Shown here: piece after piece, positions 8,440 through 17,762 of the stretch | How positions within the stretch are numbered: position 1 is the stretch's first letter | How the letters are laid out: every line of letters begins with the position of its first letter | Assembly (NCBI GenBank): GCA_958295855.1 | Contig: OY282383.1 | Location: 2,398,481-2,462,480, forward strand | Reading direction: 5' to 3' | Source: an uncultured Poribacteria bacterium | Lineage (GTDB): Bacteria > Poribacteria > WGA-4E > WGA-3G | Length of the DNA: 64,000 bases | The notes under the pieces: generated by a model | Seen by the model: the letters and a program-made list of their open reading frames with translations, nothing else | What the model was told of the DNA's origin: nothing | Database searches by the model: none | Made by a program: the position numbers and the translations under genes

Positions 8440-9156
8440 ATGACGAACATCACAGCTATTCTCAAGAAGGAATTCAGAAGCTATTTCAATTCGCCTATTG
8501 CGTATATTTTCATAACATTTTTCCTCGGCATTTCTTCGTGGTTCTTCTTTCGGAGTTTTTTCCTCGTTAACCAAGCCGAAATGCGCGGTTTTTTCGGGTT
8601 AATGCCGTGGATCTTTCTGTTTTTTATCCCCGCTGTCACCATGAAACTCTGGGCTGAAGAAAAGAAGCTGGGGACCGTCGAAATCCTGATGACACTGCCT
8701 ATTCGAGATTACGAGGTGGTAGTCGGAAAGTACTTAGCGAGTTTTGCCCTCCTTGCCGTAACAGTACTACTCTCACTCGTCATCCCGCTTTCAGTCAGCT
8801 ACCTCGGCGACCCGGATGGCGGAACGCTCATCGGGGGGTACATCGGGCTTTTGCTGATGGGCGGCGCGTATCTGGCGATTGGGCTCTTCGCTTCAACGCT
8901 GACCGAAAATCAGATTATCGCCTTTATTTTCGGAATTACTACCTGTTTTGTTTTGCTTATCATCGGCGAGGATATTGTGCTTTTCAATACCCCGAATTGG
9001 CTATTCCCAATTTTTAGTTACCTCGGCCTCGGTGCACATTACAGCAGTATTCTGAGAGGTGTCTTAGACTCCCGCGATATCATCTACTACCTGTCAGTCA
9101 TCGGATTCTTTCTCTATCTCAGTGCTTTATCGGTTGAAAGCCGAAAATGGCGTTAA
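8440..9156 (+). CDS. ABC-2 type permease, GldF-like
   Basis: A 238-residue integral membrane protein with about six hydrophobic segments. It starts MTNITAILKKEFRSYF followed by NSPIAYIF, the conserved opening of GldF-type permeases, which is why I prefer the ATG at 8440 to an upstream one at 8335. The motif MKLWAEEKKLGTVEILMTLP after the second segment is typical of the ABC-2 family. It would form the channel of the exporter together with the ATPase encoded just upstream and the GldG-like protein downstream. Confidence 0.87.
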   Translation: MTNITAILKKEFRSYFNSPIAYIFITFFLGISSWFFFRSFFLVNQAEMRGFFGLMPWIFLFFIPAVTMKLWAEEKKLGTVEILMTLPIRDYEVVVGKYLASFALLAVTVLLSLVIPLSVSYLGDPDGGTLIGGYIGLLLMGGAYLAIGLFASTLTENQIIAFIFGITTCFVLLIIGEDIVLFNTPNWLFPIFSYLGLGAHYSSILRGVLDSRDIIYYLSVIGFFLYLSALSVESRKWR

Positions 9157-9164
9157 AAGTAGTA

Positions 9165-9181
9165 GGCACGCTCCGCGTGCC
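9165..9181. repeat. Short hairpin GGCACG-N5-CGTGCC
   Basis: Perfect 6-bp arms just after the permease gene. Similar 'aggcacgctccg' / 'ggagcgtgcctact' sequences recur at about 46250, 46315 and 48140, so this looks like a second family of small intergenic repeats. Confidence 0.5.
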
Positions 9182-9212
9182 GTAAACCAATTGATAAAGG
9201 AGGTAAACCGTT

Positions 9213-10880
9213 TTGCTTAATAAACGAATCAAATACGGTAGCAATACCGTTGCGTTTGGAGCAATCATTTTTGGCATCCTCGCGCTGATTAATTTTTTCT
9301 CCACGCGCAACTTTATTCGCAGCGATCTCACCGAGGACAAACGCTATACTATCTCTAATGCTACCAAAAATGTTATTAAAACTTTAGACGATATTGTCAC
9401 CATCACCGCCTATTTTTCCACAGCACCGGCGCAAGTCGCGCAAATCCGCAGTGATGTCAGAGATGTCCTAGACGAATACAATGCATTCTCTAAAAAACTC
9501 CAGATCGATTTTGTAAATCCCGCCGATTTCGACGATGGACAAAAACAAGAACTCCGTTTTAAGGGCATCCCAGAACTCCAAATCAATGTTGTGGAAGAAG
9601 ATAAAGCGGAAATCGCTAACGTCTATATGGGCATCTCTATCGGATACAGCGGCAAAGAGGAAATCCTCCCGGTTGTGCGTTCAACCGCGAACTTAGAATA
9701 CGAACTCACCTCCACGATTCTCAAAGTCACCGCGAAGGAATCGAAAACGGTGGGATTTTTGACAGGGCACGACGAGTTTGATATCAATGCCCAATCCTAT
9801 CAGCAGTTCCGCGAACTCTTGGATAAAAACGCAAAGGGGCAATATAATCTCACCTCTGTCAGCCTGCAAGATGGAAAAGCGGTTGACCCAACCGTGGCGA
9901 CTCTAGTTATTGCAGGTGCAAAACAGCCGATAACAGAACGCGAAAAATACGAAATTGATCAGTTTATTATGCGCGGCGGACGGGTAATCTTCTTGGTTGA
10001 CGCGATTCTGCTACAACCCGGTACCTTGCAAGGAACACCACTTAGCACAGGTCTGAACGATCTGCTGCAGCATTACGGTGCCAAACTCGGCAATAATCTG
10101 TTAATCGATCGAAGATTCCACGACAACGCCCAGTTCCGACAAGGGTTCATGACCGTTTTTCGACCCTACCGCTATTTTGTCAAAATTATTAAGCCCAATT
10201 TTTCTAAAGAACACACGGTCACGAATCAGTTAGAGGCGTTGACATTGCCCTGGACGAGTTCCGTAGAATCCGTAGCGAAGGAGGGCATCACCGCAACGCC
10301 GTTGGCAAAGACAAGCGAATTTGGGCAGAGCATTCAAGGTTATTACAATCTTACGCCCGATTCCCCGATTCCCGATGCCGAGTTACAAGCCTATACGGTC
10401 GCCCTCGCTTTAGAAGGGAAATTCAAAAGCTTCTATGCCGATAAAGAGATTCCACCGGTAGCCACCGCATCGGCGGAAACCGAGAGTGGTATTTACCCCC
10501 GCGAGGCGGGGGAATCAACCCTCAGTGGTGAGATACCTGTCCCGACACCAAACGAGGAAGCGCGAACAACCAAGAACGAGGGTGAACAAACACAAATTGT
10601 TGTCGTTGGTACGGCACAATTCCTCGCACAGTTGCGGCCCGATGGCATCAACTTTTTCTTAAACACTGTAGACTGGCTGACACTTGGCGATGCCCTCATC
10701 GGCATCCGGTCACATGTTATCACCGACCGGCCGCTCCGTGAAGTCTCTGATATTGAGAAAAACCTTATTAAATACATGTGTACCATCGGCATTCCGTTGT
10801 TAGTTGTCATGTTTGGATTGATTAGATACTTCTTAAAAAGGAGAGCAAAACGGTTGGTTGAAGCCTTCAGCACCCGATAA
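9213..10880 (+). CDS. GldG-family ABC transporter-associated protein (auxiliary component)
   Basis: A 555-residue protein with an N-terminal membrane segment (about 11-30), a large exported domain and a C-terminal membrane segment (about 525-545) followed by a basic tail. The stretch RSDLTEDKRYTISNATKN is typical of GldG/DUF4350-like proteins, and TVGFLTGHDEF and GGRVIFLVDA match the family. The start is a TTG at 9213, with AAGGAGG 9 nt upstream. At 10496-10512 a GC palindrome is inserted in frame, coding IYPREAGES in the low-complexity linker (see repeat entry). This linker, about residues 415-460, looks lineage-specific. Confidence 0.85.
   Translation: MLNKRIKYGSNTVAFGAIIFGILALINFFSTRNFIRSDLTEDKRYTISNATKNVIKTLDDIVTITAYFSTAPAQVAQIRSDVRDVLDEYNAFSKKLQIDFVNPADFDDGQKQELRFKGIPELQINVVEEDKAEIANVYMGISIGYSGKEEILPVVRSTANLEYELTSTILKVTAKESKTVGFLTGHDEFDINAQSYQQFRELLDKNAKGQYNLTSVSLQDGKAVDPTVATLVIAGAKQPITEREKYEIDQFIMRGGRVIFLVDAILLQPGTLQGTPLSTGLNDLLQHYGAKLGNNLLIDRRFHDNAQFRQGFMTVFRPYRYFVKIIKPNFSKEHTVTNQLEALTLPWTSSVESVAKEGITATPLAKTSEFGQSIQGYYNLTPDSPIPDAELQAYTVALALEGKFKSFYADKEIPPVATASAETESGIYPREAGESTLSGEIPVPTPNEEARTTKNEGEQTQIVVVGTAQFLAQLRPDGINFFLNTVDWLTLGDALIGIRSHVITDRPLREVSDIEKNLIKYMCTIGIPLLVVMFGLIRYFLKRRAKRLVEAFSTR
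10496..10512. repeat. Short palindromic element inside the gldG-like gene
   Basis: CCCCCGC / GCGGGGG arms around GAG, same family as the intergenic hairpins, here read through in frame. It lies in the poorly conserved linker of the protein, where an insertion would be tolerated. Confidence 0.8.
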
Positions 10881-10910
10881 ATAAATCATGCTTTGTAAGT
10901 GAACGCGCGC

Positions 10911-10982
10911 TTTGCGGCGTAATGGTATCAGCCCCTGCTTTGCAGGGGTAATATACCACTGCGGCCAGATGCAACGTGCATC
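10911..10982 (+). repeat. Long palindromic element, copy 1
   Basis: Core CCCCTGC-TTT-GCAGGGG (10932-10948), nested in outer arms TGGTAT (10923-10928) and ATACCA (10953-10958). The left end is TTTGCGGCGTAA and the right end is a GCGGCCAGATGCAACGTGC block. Near-identical long copies lie at 20602, 61881 and, inverted, 22537. Confidence 0.92.
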
Positions 10983-11074
10983 AAGGAATTTTATGCCCTC
11001 AAGACGTGCAGAACTAAGCAAAAACCAGATTGAGTTGTCAGGTGCATCTGCGCGGAGACGCAATAGTTAAAAAA

Positions 11075-12043
11075 ATGAAAACAAAACAACTTCTGATTTT
11101 AGGCATCATTTTTATCGTTTTGGCACTTGTTGTCCTGATTTTTGAGAACCCCTTCGGACAGAGTGAGTATGAAAAAAAGATTGAAACAGCAATGCCTCTG
11201 TTTCTAAACTTCAATAAGGAGCAGGTTGCGAAAATAGAAATCATCGCTGCCGGTGAAACGACGACGCTCTCAAAACAGGATGGGCAGTGGGTAGTCGCCT
11301 CTATGGACAACTACCCCGCAGATAGCGAAGGCATAGCGGAATTGCTCACCAAGGTTCCCGAATTCAAGAATACCCAACTCGTCTCTAATAACCCCGAAAA
11401 GCAGGCGGAATTCGAGGTGGACAGCACCGGTGTTGAAGCAAAGTTGATGGATGCGAACCAAACACTGTTAGCGCACCTATTCGTCGGGAAAACAACACCT
11501 GGGTTCCTCAGTAGTTACGTGCGTGAGGCCGATTCCAACAATGTCTACGTCGCACAAGGGTATCTCCAATCTGTTTTTGACAAAGAGACCCGAACCTGGA
11601 AAGATCGGACTATCTTCGATTTTAACAAAGGCATCGTAACGCAGCTGAACATTACTTCGCCGGAGGAAACGGTGGAACTCCGTTTGGATGCAGAGGGCAC
11701 GTGGCAGATGCTTCAACCCGCAGCGTCCGCTGTCAAAACGACCGAGGTGGACAGCCTCCTCACCACTTTCAGCGAGTTGGATACCGACGATTTCGCGGAA
11801 GCAAAAGATAATCTTGCTGAATACGGATTAGATGTTCCGCACTCGTCCATATCCGCAACGCTAAATGATAGTACAACGGCAACGCTGCACATCGGAAAAG
11901 AAGAGAGCGGCAAACTTTACGTCAAACGCGACGATAAAGACACCGTCTTCATGCTATTCAAATCAAATGTCGATGGACTAATAAAAAAGTCTGAAACCCT
12001 CACGGAGGAGGTAACTCCCCCAGAGCCTGAAACTGAAGAATAA
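11075..12043 (+). CDS. DUF4340 domain-containing membrane-anchored protein
   Basis: About 322 residues with one N-terminal membrane anchor (LLILGIIFIVLALVVLIF) and a repeated beta-rich extracytoplasmic region. It contains the DUF4340-type pattern 'KQDGQWVV...YPADSEGIAELL...' and 'FVGKTTPG...YVR...VYVA'. DUF4340 proteins are usually encoded next to GldG-like proteins, as here, and are thought to be an accessory of the same exporter. The ATG at 11075 is chosen because the anchor follows directly; an upstream TTG frame (11030) lies partly in repeat sequence. The Shine-Dalgarno is weak. The tail is acidic and proline-rich (TPPEPETEE). Confidence 0.83.
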   Translation: MKTKQLLILGIIFIVLALVVLIFENPFGQSEYEKKIETAMPLFLNFNKEQVAKIEIIAAGETTTLSKQDGQWVVASMDNYPADSEGIAELLTKVPEFKNTQLVSNNPEKQAEFEVDSTGVEAKLMDANQTLLAHLFVGKTTPGFLSSYVREADSNNVYVAQGYLQSVFDKETRTWKDRTIFDFNKGIVTQLNITSPEETVELRLDAEGTWQMLQPAASAVKTTEVDSLLTTFSELDTDDFAEAKDNLAEYGLDVPHSSISATLNDSTTATLHIGKEESGKLYVKRDDKDTVFMLFKSNVDGLIKKSETLTEEVTPPEPETEE

Positions 12044-12064
12044 GCGGCAGCTTGGAAAGAAACT

Positions 12065-12082
12065 TACCCCGCAAGCGGGGTA
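12065..12082. repeat. Short palindromic element
   Basis: TACCCCGC-AA-GCGGGGTA, perfect 8-bp arms, 22 nt after the DUF4340 gene stop. Member of the dispersed GC-hairpin family; it could also damp read-through. Confidence 0.8.
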
Positions 12083-12136
12083 GTATCTTGTCCCGCCATC
12101 TTTTAGGGACACCTGTCATTATAGGAGACTATCGAA

Positions 12137-12874
12137 ATGAAAAGAGGCAATCTCTGGTTATTGGGACTCAGCGCATTGCTGATGACAACTCTCATTGCCT
12201 GTGACACAAATATGACTTCAACGTTATTGCGACCGCCAACTGGCAGAACTATCCAGGTTACTGGGAGTGGTACAGTCGTCGGTGACCCGGACATGGCAAC
12301 CCTTAATTTGGGGGTTTCCGCTGAGAAGGAGACAGTCGCAGAAGCCCGCGAGGCAGCGGCGAGTGCAATGACAGATGTGATAGAGTCCCTGAAAGGGAAC
12401 GCTGTCGCTGAAAAAGACATTCAGACGCAGGCGTTCAGCATCCATCCGCAGTATAACTACACAGATAGCGGGCGTGTGCTTCGTGGGTACAGAGTGGACA
12501 ACACCGTCACCGCAAAGGTGCGGGAGTTGGACACCCTCAGTCAGGTTATTGACGATGCCGCCGAAGCAGGCGGGGATATTGTCGTTGTAAACACTATTCA
12601 ATTTATGATTGAGGATTCCACAGCGTTACAGACGCAGGCGCGTGGCTTGGCAGTAAAAAATGCAGAGGCGAAAGCACAAACTTTAGCCCAAGCGAGCAGT
12701 GTTTCCCTTGGGAAACCTGTTTCTATTATAGAGACGACGCAAGCTGCAAGCCCACCGATCGCTTATGCGGAGGCAGCATCCCTCGCTGCCGATAGCGCGC
12801 GCACTTCCACACCCATTGAATCCGGCGAACTCGCCGTTAGCGTGAATGTCACTGTCGTTTATGAGATTGAATAA
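12137..12874 (+). CDS. SIMPL domain-containing lipoprotein (DUF541/YggE-like)
   Basis: A 245-residue exported lipoprotein. It has a type II signal peptide with lipobox LIAC (C22). The mature part has the SIMPL features IQVTGSGTVVGDPDMA, a long helix of 'EAREAAASAMTDVIESLK' type and the QTQAFSIHPQY motif. YggE-like proteins sit in the periplasm and are linked to stress tolerance, but their biochemical role is unknown. Start: ATG 9 nt after AGGAG. It may be the last gene of the exporter cluster, although a hairpin precedes it. Confidence 0.86.
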   Translation: MKRGNLWLLGLSALLMTTLIACDTNMTSTLLRPPTGRTIQVTGSGTVVGDPDMATLNLGVSAEKETVAEAREAAASAMTDVIESLKGNAVAEKDIQTQAFSIHPQYNYTDSGRVLRGYRVDNTVTAKVRELDTLSQVIDDAAEAGGDIVVVNTIQFMIEDSTALQTQARGLAVKNAEAKAQTLAQASSVSLGKPVSIIETTQAASPPIAYAEAASLAADSARTSTPIESGELAVSVNVTVVYEIE

Positions 12875-12956
12875 GTTTTTCGCACCGACACTGTAGGGAC
12901 AGGTTTCACGCCTGTTCCTATCCTATCTTATACAAGTGATTGCGGAAAGAAACTTG

Positions 12957-12973
12957 CCCCCGCTTTGCGGGGG
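12957..12973. repeat. Short palindromic element
   Basis: CCCCCGC-TTT-GCGGGGG, perfect arms, followed by GTAATTACCAC like the right arm of the long form. Confidence 0.85.
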
Positions 12974-13139
12974 TAATTACCACTAGGTTAAAGTTTTTTG
13001 GTAGCAGTTCATATCCCAAGGGTCGGCTTCGCTCTCAGTGGATAGGCATATCCACTGCACTCCAACCGAGCGGCGATTTAGCACCTGTCCAAACCGACGC
13101 AACACACCTCACCCACGGAAAAACAAGCTGTCAAATGTC

Positions 13140-13168
13140 TTGACATTCAAGTGCCATTTGTGTATCAT
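13140..13168 (+). promoter_or_regulatory. Sigma70-type promoter of the ABC-2 / WD40 cluster
   Basis: TTGACA (13140-13145), 17-bp spacer, TATCAT (13163-13168); about 175 nt leader before the permease gene at 13350. Confidence 0.6.
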
Positions 13169-13349
13169 GTCCGTATGAAAATGAAAGAAAATAGACGCTG
13201 CCCAAAAGCTGCCCTTGCAAATAACAGATGCTGCCTGGACGCGAATATTGCCTTTCCGCGCTGACTGTCCCAAAGTCTAATAAACGATTCTGGAACGGAT
13301 GAGACAACCCATCTAAGAAACTCGCGACAGCGAAAGGTCGGAAGCCGTC

Positions 13350-14822
13350 ATGTTACTAACACTCATACGCCAAGAGGTCCTCTCCCATCTGATGAGCGCG
13401 CGTTTTTTTGCTGCTGTCATCATGACCCTCCTGCTCATTGTCGCCAATACCGTGGTGCTTATTGATGAGTACGAGCGTCGACTCGCTGACTACAACGGTC
13501 AAGAAACGGCGCATCGTCAGAAAGTGGAGGAGGCACAAACTTATTCCGCTTTAGAACTGTTTGTTGAACGTCCGCCGAACCCCTTAAGTCTCTTTAGTAC
13601 GGGGTTAGAGAAACAGCTTGGAAGTACTGTTGAAATCTATTATAGCCTTGTCCCGTTGATTTCGAGCGCATCCGCTCGATATCTGACGAACCCGTTTTTG
13701 AACCTTTTTTTAAAGATTGATCTTGTCTTTATCTTTCAAGTGGTTCTGAGTTTACTCGCGCTGCTTTTTGCTTACGATGCCATTTCTGGAGAACGGGAAG
13801 CCGGCACCTTGCGGCTAGTTATCTCGCATCCTGTCCCGCGAGGTTCTCTCCTGGTTGGCAAATATCTCAGTGCTATGGTTTGCCTGCTGCTGCCCGTGTT
13901 CCTGAGCATATTGTCGGTTCTGATTCTGTTATCGATAGCGAGTTCGGTTCAACTGAGGCCGGATGACTTTCTCCGCATCGGTGGGATTGTCCTGACGACA
14001 ATCGTCTACTTGTCCGTTTTCTACCTGATGGGGCTCCTTATTTCCACAATATCTCAACGCGCCGCCACCTCGCTCATGCTCTGCATGTTCTTATGGGTAG
14101 TTCTCGTGCTCGTTTATCCAACCTGGAGTCGGTTTACCCTCAATCCGGTGGGCGATACGCGCGCCGAAAAATTGTCAGTAGAGGAACAGGTAAATCAGAT
14201 TTGGGAAGAAGTTGAGAGAGAAAAACGCAGGTTCGTAGCAAACAGTCCCCTTATGGGCAAACCGCCGTGGTTTAATCTGACAGGTTCGGGGAGGGTTGCC
14301 TGGGGAGATCGACGATATAAGATAGACCTGAAGTTGGATGCGCAATCCGAGGAACTTGTTCCTCATGTTCAAGAGTACCATAGAACGCTAAGTGCGTTGG
14401 AAATCCGCTTAGCAGAAAAGACGGCTTTGATACGAGAACAAAGTTTGGCAAGCACCGACATTCGACAAGCGAGGTGGGATGAACTTTTAATGAAGCTAAG
14501 TCCGGCAAGCCTCTATACGTTTGCAACGACCGCTTGGGTGGGAACCGATTTGGATGGCATGTTTGATTTTGCGCGCGCCACGCAGCGGTACCATCAATCC
14601 CTCATTGACTATTTTCACGATAAAGAGGCATTTGCCAGTCGGCTCTGGTTTGCCGCTGACAAAGGCAGCGTGGATTGGTTGGATTTGCCCCGGTTTCACT
14701 TTGAGCGTGAAGATGTCTGGGTCAACACACAGCGTGCGCTGCCTGAATTGTTTGTATTGTTGTTCATGAATCTGGTTCTGTTTATGGTAACAGTTTTGGT
14801 TTTTATCAAAACGGAGGTATAG
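13350..14822 (+). CDS. ABC-2 type permease subunit (paralogue 1)
   Basis: 490 residues. One membrane segment near residues 17-38, then a ~100-residue extracytoplasmic loop, then a block of five hydrophobic segments (about 123-265) containing AYDAISGEREAGTLRLVISHP. This GERE-x-GTLRL motif is typical of ABC-2 permeases with a large loop (DUF3526-like). A second long soluble loop (about 270-455) and a final membrane segment follow. Its paralogue at 16126 has the same plan. No ATPase gene is adjacent; the one at 7362 or a distant one would be needed. Confidence 0.84.
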   Translation: MLLTLIRQEVLSHLMSARFFAAVIMTLLLIVANTVVLIDEYERRLADYNGQETAHRQKVEEAQTYSALELFVERPPNPLSLFSTGLEKQLGSTVEIYYSLVPLISSASARYLTNPFLNLFLKIDLVFIFQVVLSLLALLFAYDAISGEREAGTLRLVISHPVPRGSLLVGKYLSAMVCLLLPVFLSILSVLILLSIASSVQLRPDDFLRIGGIVLTTIVYLSVFYLMGLLISTISQRAATSLMLCMFLWVVLVLVYPTWSRFTLNPVGDTRAEKLSVEEQVNQIWEEVEREKRRFVANSPLMGKPPWFNLTGSGRVAWGDRRYKIDLKLDAQSEELVPHVQEYHRTLSALEIRLAEKTALIREQSLASTDIRQARWDELLMKLSPASLYTFATTAWVGTDLDGMFDFARATQRYHQSLIDYFHDKEAFASRLWFAADKGSVDWLDLPRFHFEREDVWVNTQRALPELFVLLFMNLVLFMVTVLVFIKTEV

Positions 14823-14998
14823 AGTAGGGATTTAGATGTTGTTTTCGGCTTGATGGCTGTCAGCCGTCGGCTCTCGGCAGTCGGTAGTGCTGTGGCAGGC
14901 CAGTTTGTGTTTCCTGCCACATCCCGATGGCTTCCGATGGTTTGTTTCCGAGTACCCGATAGCCGATAGCCAACCTTACACAATGGGAGATACGAAAA

Positions 14999-16027
14999 AT
15001 GAAGATGCTAAAATTGGCGAGGCTTGTTCTGCTGTTGAGTACTACCTCGTTTCTGACAAACAGCTTGGCACAAAATTTTCCCCAAACTGCTAAAGCTCGT
15101 ATTGATGTCCGGGAAGGGGCAATAAATGATATGGTGTTTTCTCCGGATGGGCACCATCTCGCAATCGCGAGTACAAAAAGTCTCCACCTTTATGATGCCA
15201 AAACTCATAAAGCACTTATCTCGTTCACCGGACATACAGAGTCGGTGTTAGCGGTAGCATTCTCTCCGAACGGTAAGCTTCTCGTTAGTGGCGGTTCGGA
15301 CGAGACGGTGCGGTTGTGGCAGACAGACACCGGAGAACTCTTGCGTACCCGCGAAGAGCATTGGGGGGCTGTCAATGCTCTCGCATTCTCTGCGGATGGC
15401 GAAACGTTTTGGAGTGGGAGTAACGACGACAGAGAAATTCGATCTTGGTTTTCGTCTGATGGCGGCCGGGGCAGCGTGAGGCAGTACAGCTCCCAATACA
15501 GAAAGCCTACGGATGTATACACCGCAACCGCATTCTCACCGGATGCTGAAATCCTTGCAAGGGCAAGCACCGCCACTGCGCCCGATATGGGTGATGGTTT
15601 CCTCATTTTCCTCAGGTCTCTTCATGGAACCAGCACTTCACATATTTTTTTAGCAGAACATGCCCATCCAGTCAATGTGTTAACCCTCCATGTGGACGGT
15701 AAAACCCTTGCGACTGGAAGCACAGATAAGACAATCCAATTGTGGCATACAAATGACACGGACAAACCGCTCCATATCCTCGCGAAACACACCGGAGGTA
15801 TCACGGATATAGCATTCTCAGCCACGGGTAAACTGCTTGCCAGTGGGAGTACAGACAAAACAGTTCAGTTGTGGGATGTTGAGACAGGGAAACCTCTTGA
15901 TACGCTCACAGGACACACAAGCAAGCTTACTGCTGTAACCTTCTCTGGTGATAAAACCCTTGCCAGTGGGAGTTCCAATGGCACAGTGATGCTGTGGGAT
16001 TTGAAGGAAGTCGCTCTAACTGACTAA
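14999..16027 (+). CDS. Secreted WD40-repeat protein
   Basis: 342 residues with an N-terminal signal peptide (MKMLKLARLVLLLSTTSF, cleavage likely after LAQ near residue 25). The rest is a beta-propeller of about seven WD40 blades; clear units are LLVSGGSDETVRLWQTDTGE, LATGSTDKTIQLWHTND and LASGSTDKTVQLWDVETGK. One blade (about residues 150-200) is degenerate. The gene sits between two paralogous ABC permease genes in the same orientation, suggesting an extracytoplasmic scaffold for that system. A ligand cannot be predicted. Start: ATG with GGGAG about 10 nt upstream. Confidence 0.86.
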   Translation: MKMLKLARLVLLLSTTSFLTNSLAQNFPQTAKARIDVREGAINDMVFSPDGHHLAIASTKSLHLYDAKTHKALISFTGHTESVLAVAFSPNGKLLVSGGSDETVRLWQTDTGELLRTREEHWGAVNALAFSADGETFWSGSNDDREIRSWFSSDGGRGSVRQYSSQYRKPTDVYTATAFSPDAEILARASTATAPDMGDGFLIFLRSLHGTSTSHIFLAEHAHPVNVLTLHVDGKTLATGSTDKTIQLWHTNDTDKPLHILAKHTGGITDIAFSATGKLLASGSTDKTVQLWDVETGKPLDTLTGHTSKLTAVTFSGDKTLASGSSNGTVMLWDLKEVALTD

Positions 16028-16125
16028 AATGCAGGTTGCATGGCAATCCCTGCAGTGGGCGGTTGAGGGGTTTGATCTTCAGACCCCGCACCGCGGTTCG
16101 CTCAGACAGTCTCTAAGGAGCATCT

Positions 16126-17565
16126 ATGATGGTTTGGCACATCCTTAAAAGAGAATTATTTGACCACATCAATAGTCTGCGCTTCGCATTAACTACGTTC
16201 GTTATGATTGTATTAATGGTAACCAACGCTATTGTGCATCTCCAGAAGCACGCAGACCGAATCCAGGAGTATTCCAAGAACGTTCCCGCATCCATTAACA
16301 ACTTGAAGTCGCAGACGCGGCTGTATACGTTGGCCCAAAAGGGGCCCGGTGAACTTTACAAACGTCCATCTTCGCTCGCCTTCATTGCCGACGGTGGTGA
16401 TATCTTTCTACCTAAGCTTGTTGCAAATGATGACTCTTGGAGGGCAGCCGACGTGGAAAGCATCGCGACTTTAGGTTATCCCGAAACAAAACAGAAATCA
16501 AAAAATTTACGGCCGCCGGCAATACCGCTGGATTGGGCATTTATCATCACGTATTTACTCTCTTTTATCCCGATTTTATTTACCTTTGACGCACTTTCAG
16601 GCGAGCGAGAATATGGAACGCTTCGATTGTGTCTTGCAAATCCCATTTCTCGGTCTGTGATAGTGGTGGGTAAATTCCTGGGGACACTCATCGCCCTCGT
16701 CCTTCCGTTCACTTTTGCAAGTTTGTTGAATATAACGATTCTTTCCACATCCCCCTGGATTCAATTTGACACCACAGACTGGGCACGCCTCGCTCTGGTC
16801 TTTCTCATTGTTTGTTGCTATATTTGTATCTTCATCGCCGTCGGGCTGATGGTTTCTGCTCGGCTAGAGAGCCGGATGAGTCTAATGGTGCTCCTGTTGA
16901 TTTGGGTAACCGTGGTGGTTTTTATGCCCCTAACGTTGGGGACACTTGCAGCGAAATGGACAGCACCCATTCAAACGGTGCAACAGTTTCGCGCCACCAA
17001 GAAAGAATTCATCGATAACATTCGGGCAGAAAATACTCGCCAATGGGTCGGAATGAAACAACAGATTGACCCCGAGGTGGAGCTGAAAGATGAAATATTG
17101 CTGCCTATACTGCGGTTCAAGATGGAGTGGGTGAACTTTGATAGAGACACTCGGGAGAATCTGAATCGAGCGTACTTAATGGCACAAATGAAGCAAGTAC
17201 AACAAGCACGAAACGTGTGCCGTTTATCTCCGGCAGCGACTGTTCAATACGCACTCGAATCCATAGCAGCCACCGGATTGACTCGACACCTACAATTCGT
17301 AGAAAACGTGCGGCTTTATATGAAACAATTCCGACAATTCATCGTCGAAACCGATAGAACTGATGCCGAAAGTCCCCATCTCATCGGTATTCCTGAAGGC
17401 ATGTCTAAAAAGCCGATCGCCACTGAGAACATTCCGAAATTTGAAGATCAGCTGAATTTTAGAGATTCCTTCACCTCAGCCTTGGTGGATATGTTGTTGC
17501 TCGTTTTATTTGCCGGCGTGTTTCTTTCAGGAGCATGCCTCTTTTTCTTACGCGCAGAAGTATGA
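16126..17565 (+). CDS. ABC-2 type permease subunit (paralogue 2)
   Basis: 479 residues, same architecture as the gene at 13350: first membrane segment near 20-36, exported loop, five-segment block with TFDALSGEREYGTLRLCLANP, long soluble loop (about 270-445) and a last segment near 455-475. It begins MVWHILKRELFDHINSLRFA, like the 'RQEVLSHLMSARFF' start of its partner. The two could form the membrane heterodimer of one transporter, with the WD40 protein between them. Start: ATG 7 nt after AAGGAG-like sequence (16113-16118). Confidence 0.84.
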   Translation: MMVWHILKRELFDHINSLRFALTTFVMIVLMVTNAIVHLQKHADRIQEYSKNVPASINNLKSQTRLYTLAQKGPGELYKRPSSLAFIADGGDIFLPKLVANDDSWRAADVESIATLGYPETKQKSKNLRPPAIPLDWAFIITYLLSFIPILFTFDALSGEREYGTLRLCLANPISRSVIVVGKFLGTLIALVLPFTFASLLNITILSTSPWIQFDTTDWARLALVFLIVCCYICIFIAVGLMVSARLESRMSLMVLLLIWVTVVVFMPLTLGTLAAKWTAPIQTVQQFRATKKEFIDNIRAENTRQWVGMKQQIDPEVELKDEILLPILRFKMEWVNFDRDTRENLNRAYLMAQMKQVQQARNVCRLSPAATVQYALESIAATGLTRHLQFVENVRLYMKQFRQFIVETDRTDAESPHLIGIPEGMSKKPIATENIPKFEDQLNFRDSFTSALVDMLLLVLFAGVFLSGACLFFLRAEV

Positions 17566-17762
17566 ACCGGTGGAACGACTGATAGACTCCCAAGCCTAAA
17601 GACTGGGCACGCTTCTGAAGGAGGATAGCATGCAAGACAAAGCAATCCCCGACCCACCTACTTCGAACCCCGGTGCACAAGCCCCGCGAACTCACGCCAG
17701 AGTGGTTGATGGAGCTGTGGCTTGAAACCGTCTCTATAAGGAAACCGTCCGGGCAAATAATT

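Larger units (their letters stand above)
12875..13349. other. 475-bp intergenic region
   Basis: Holds a short palindromic element (12957-12973) and the promoter at 13140-13168. No supported gene; a small open frame over 12940-13143 is rich in repeat sequence and has no ribosome binding site. Confidence 0.55.
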
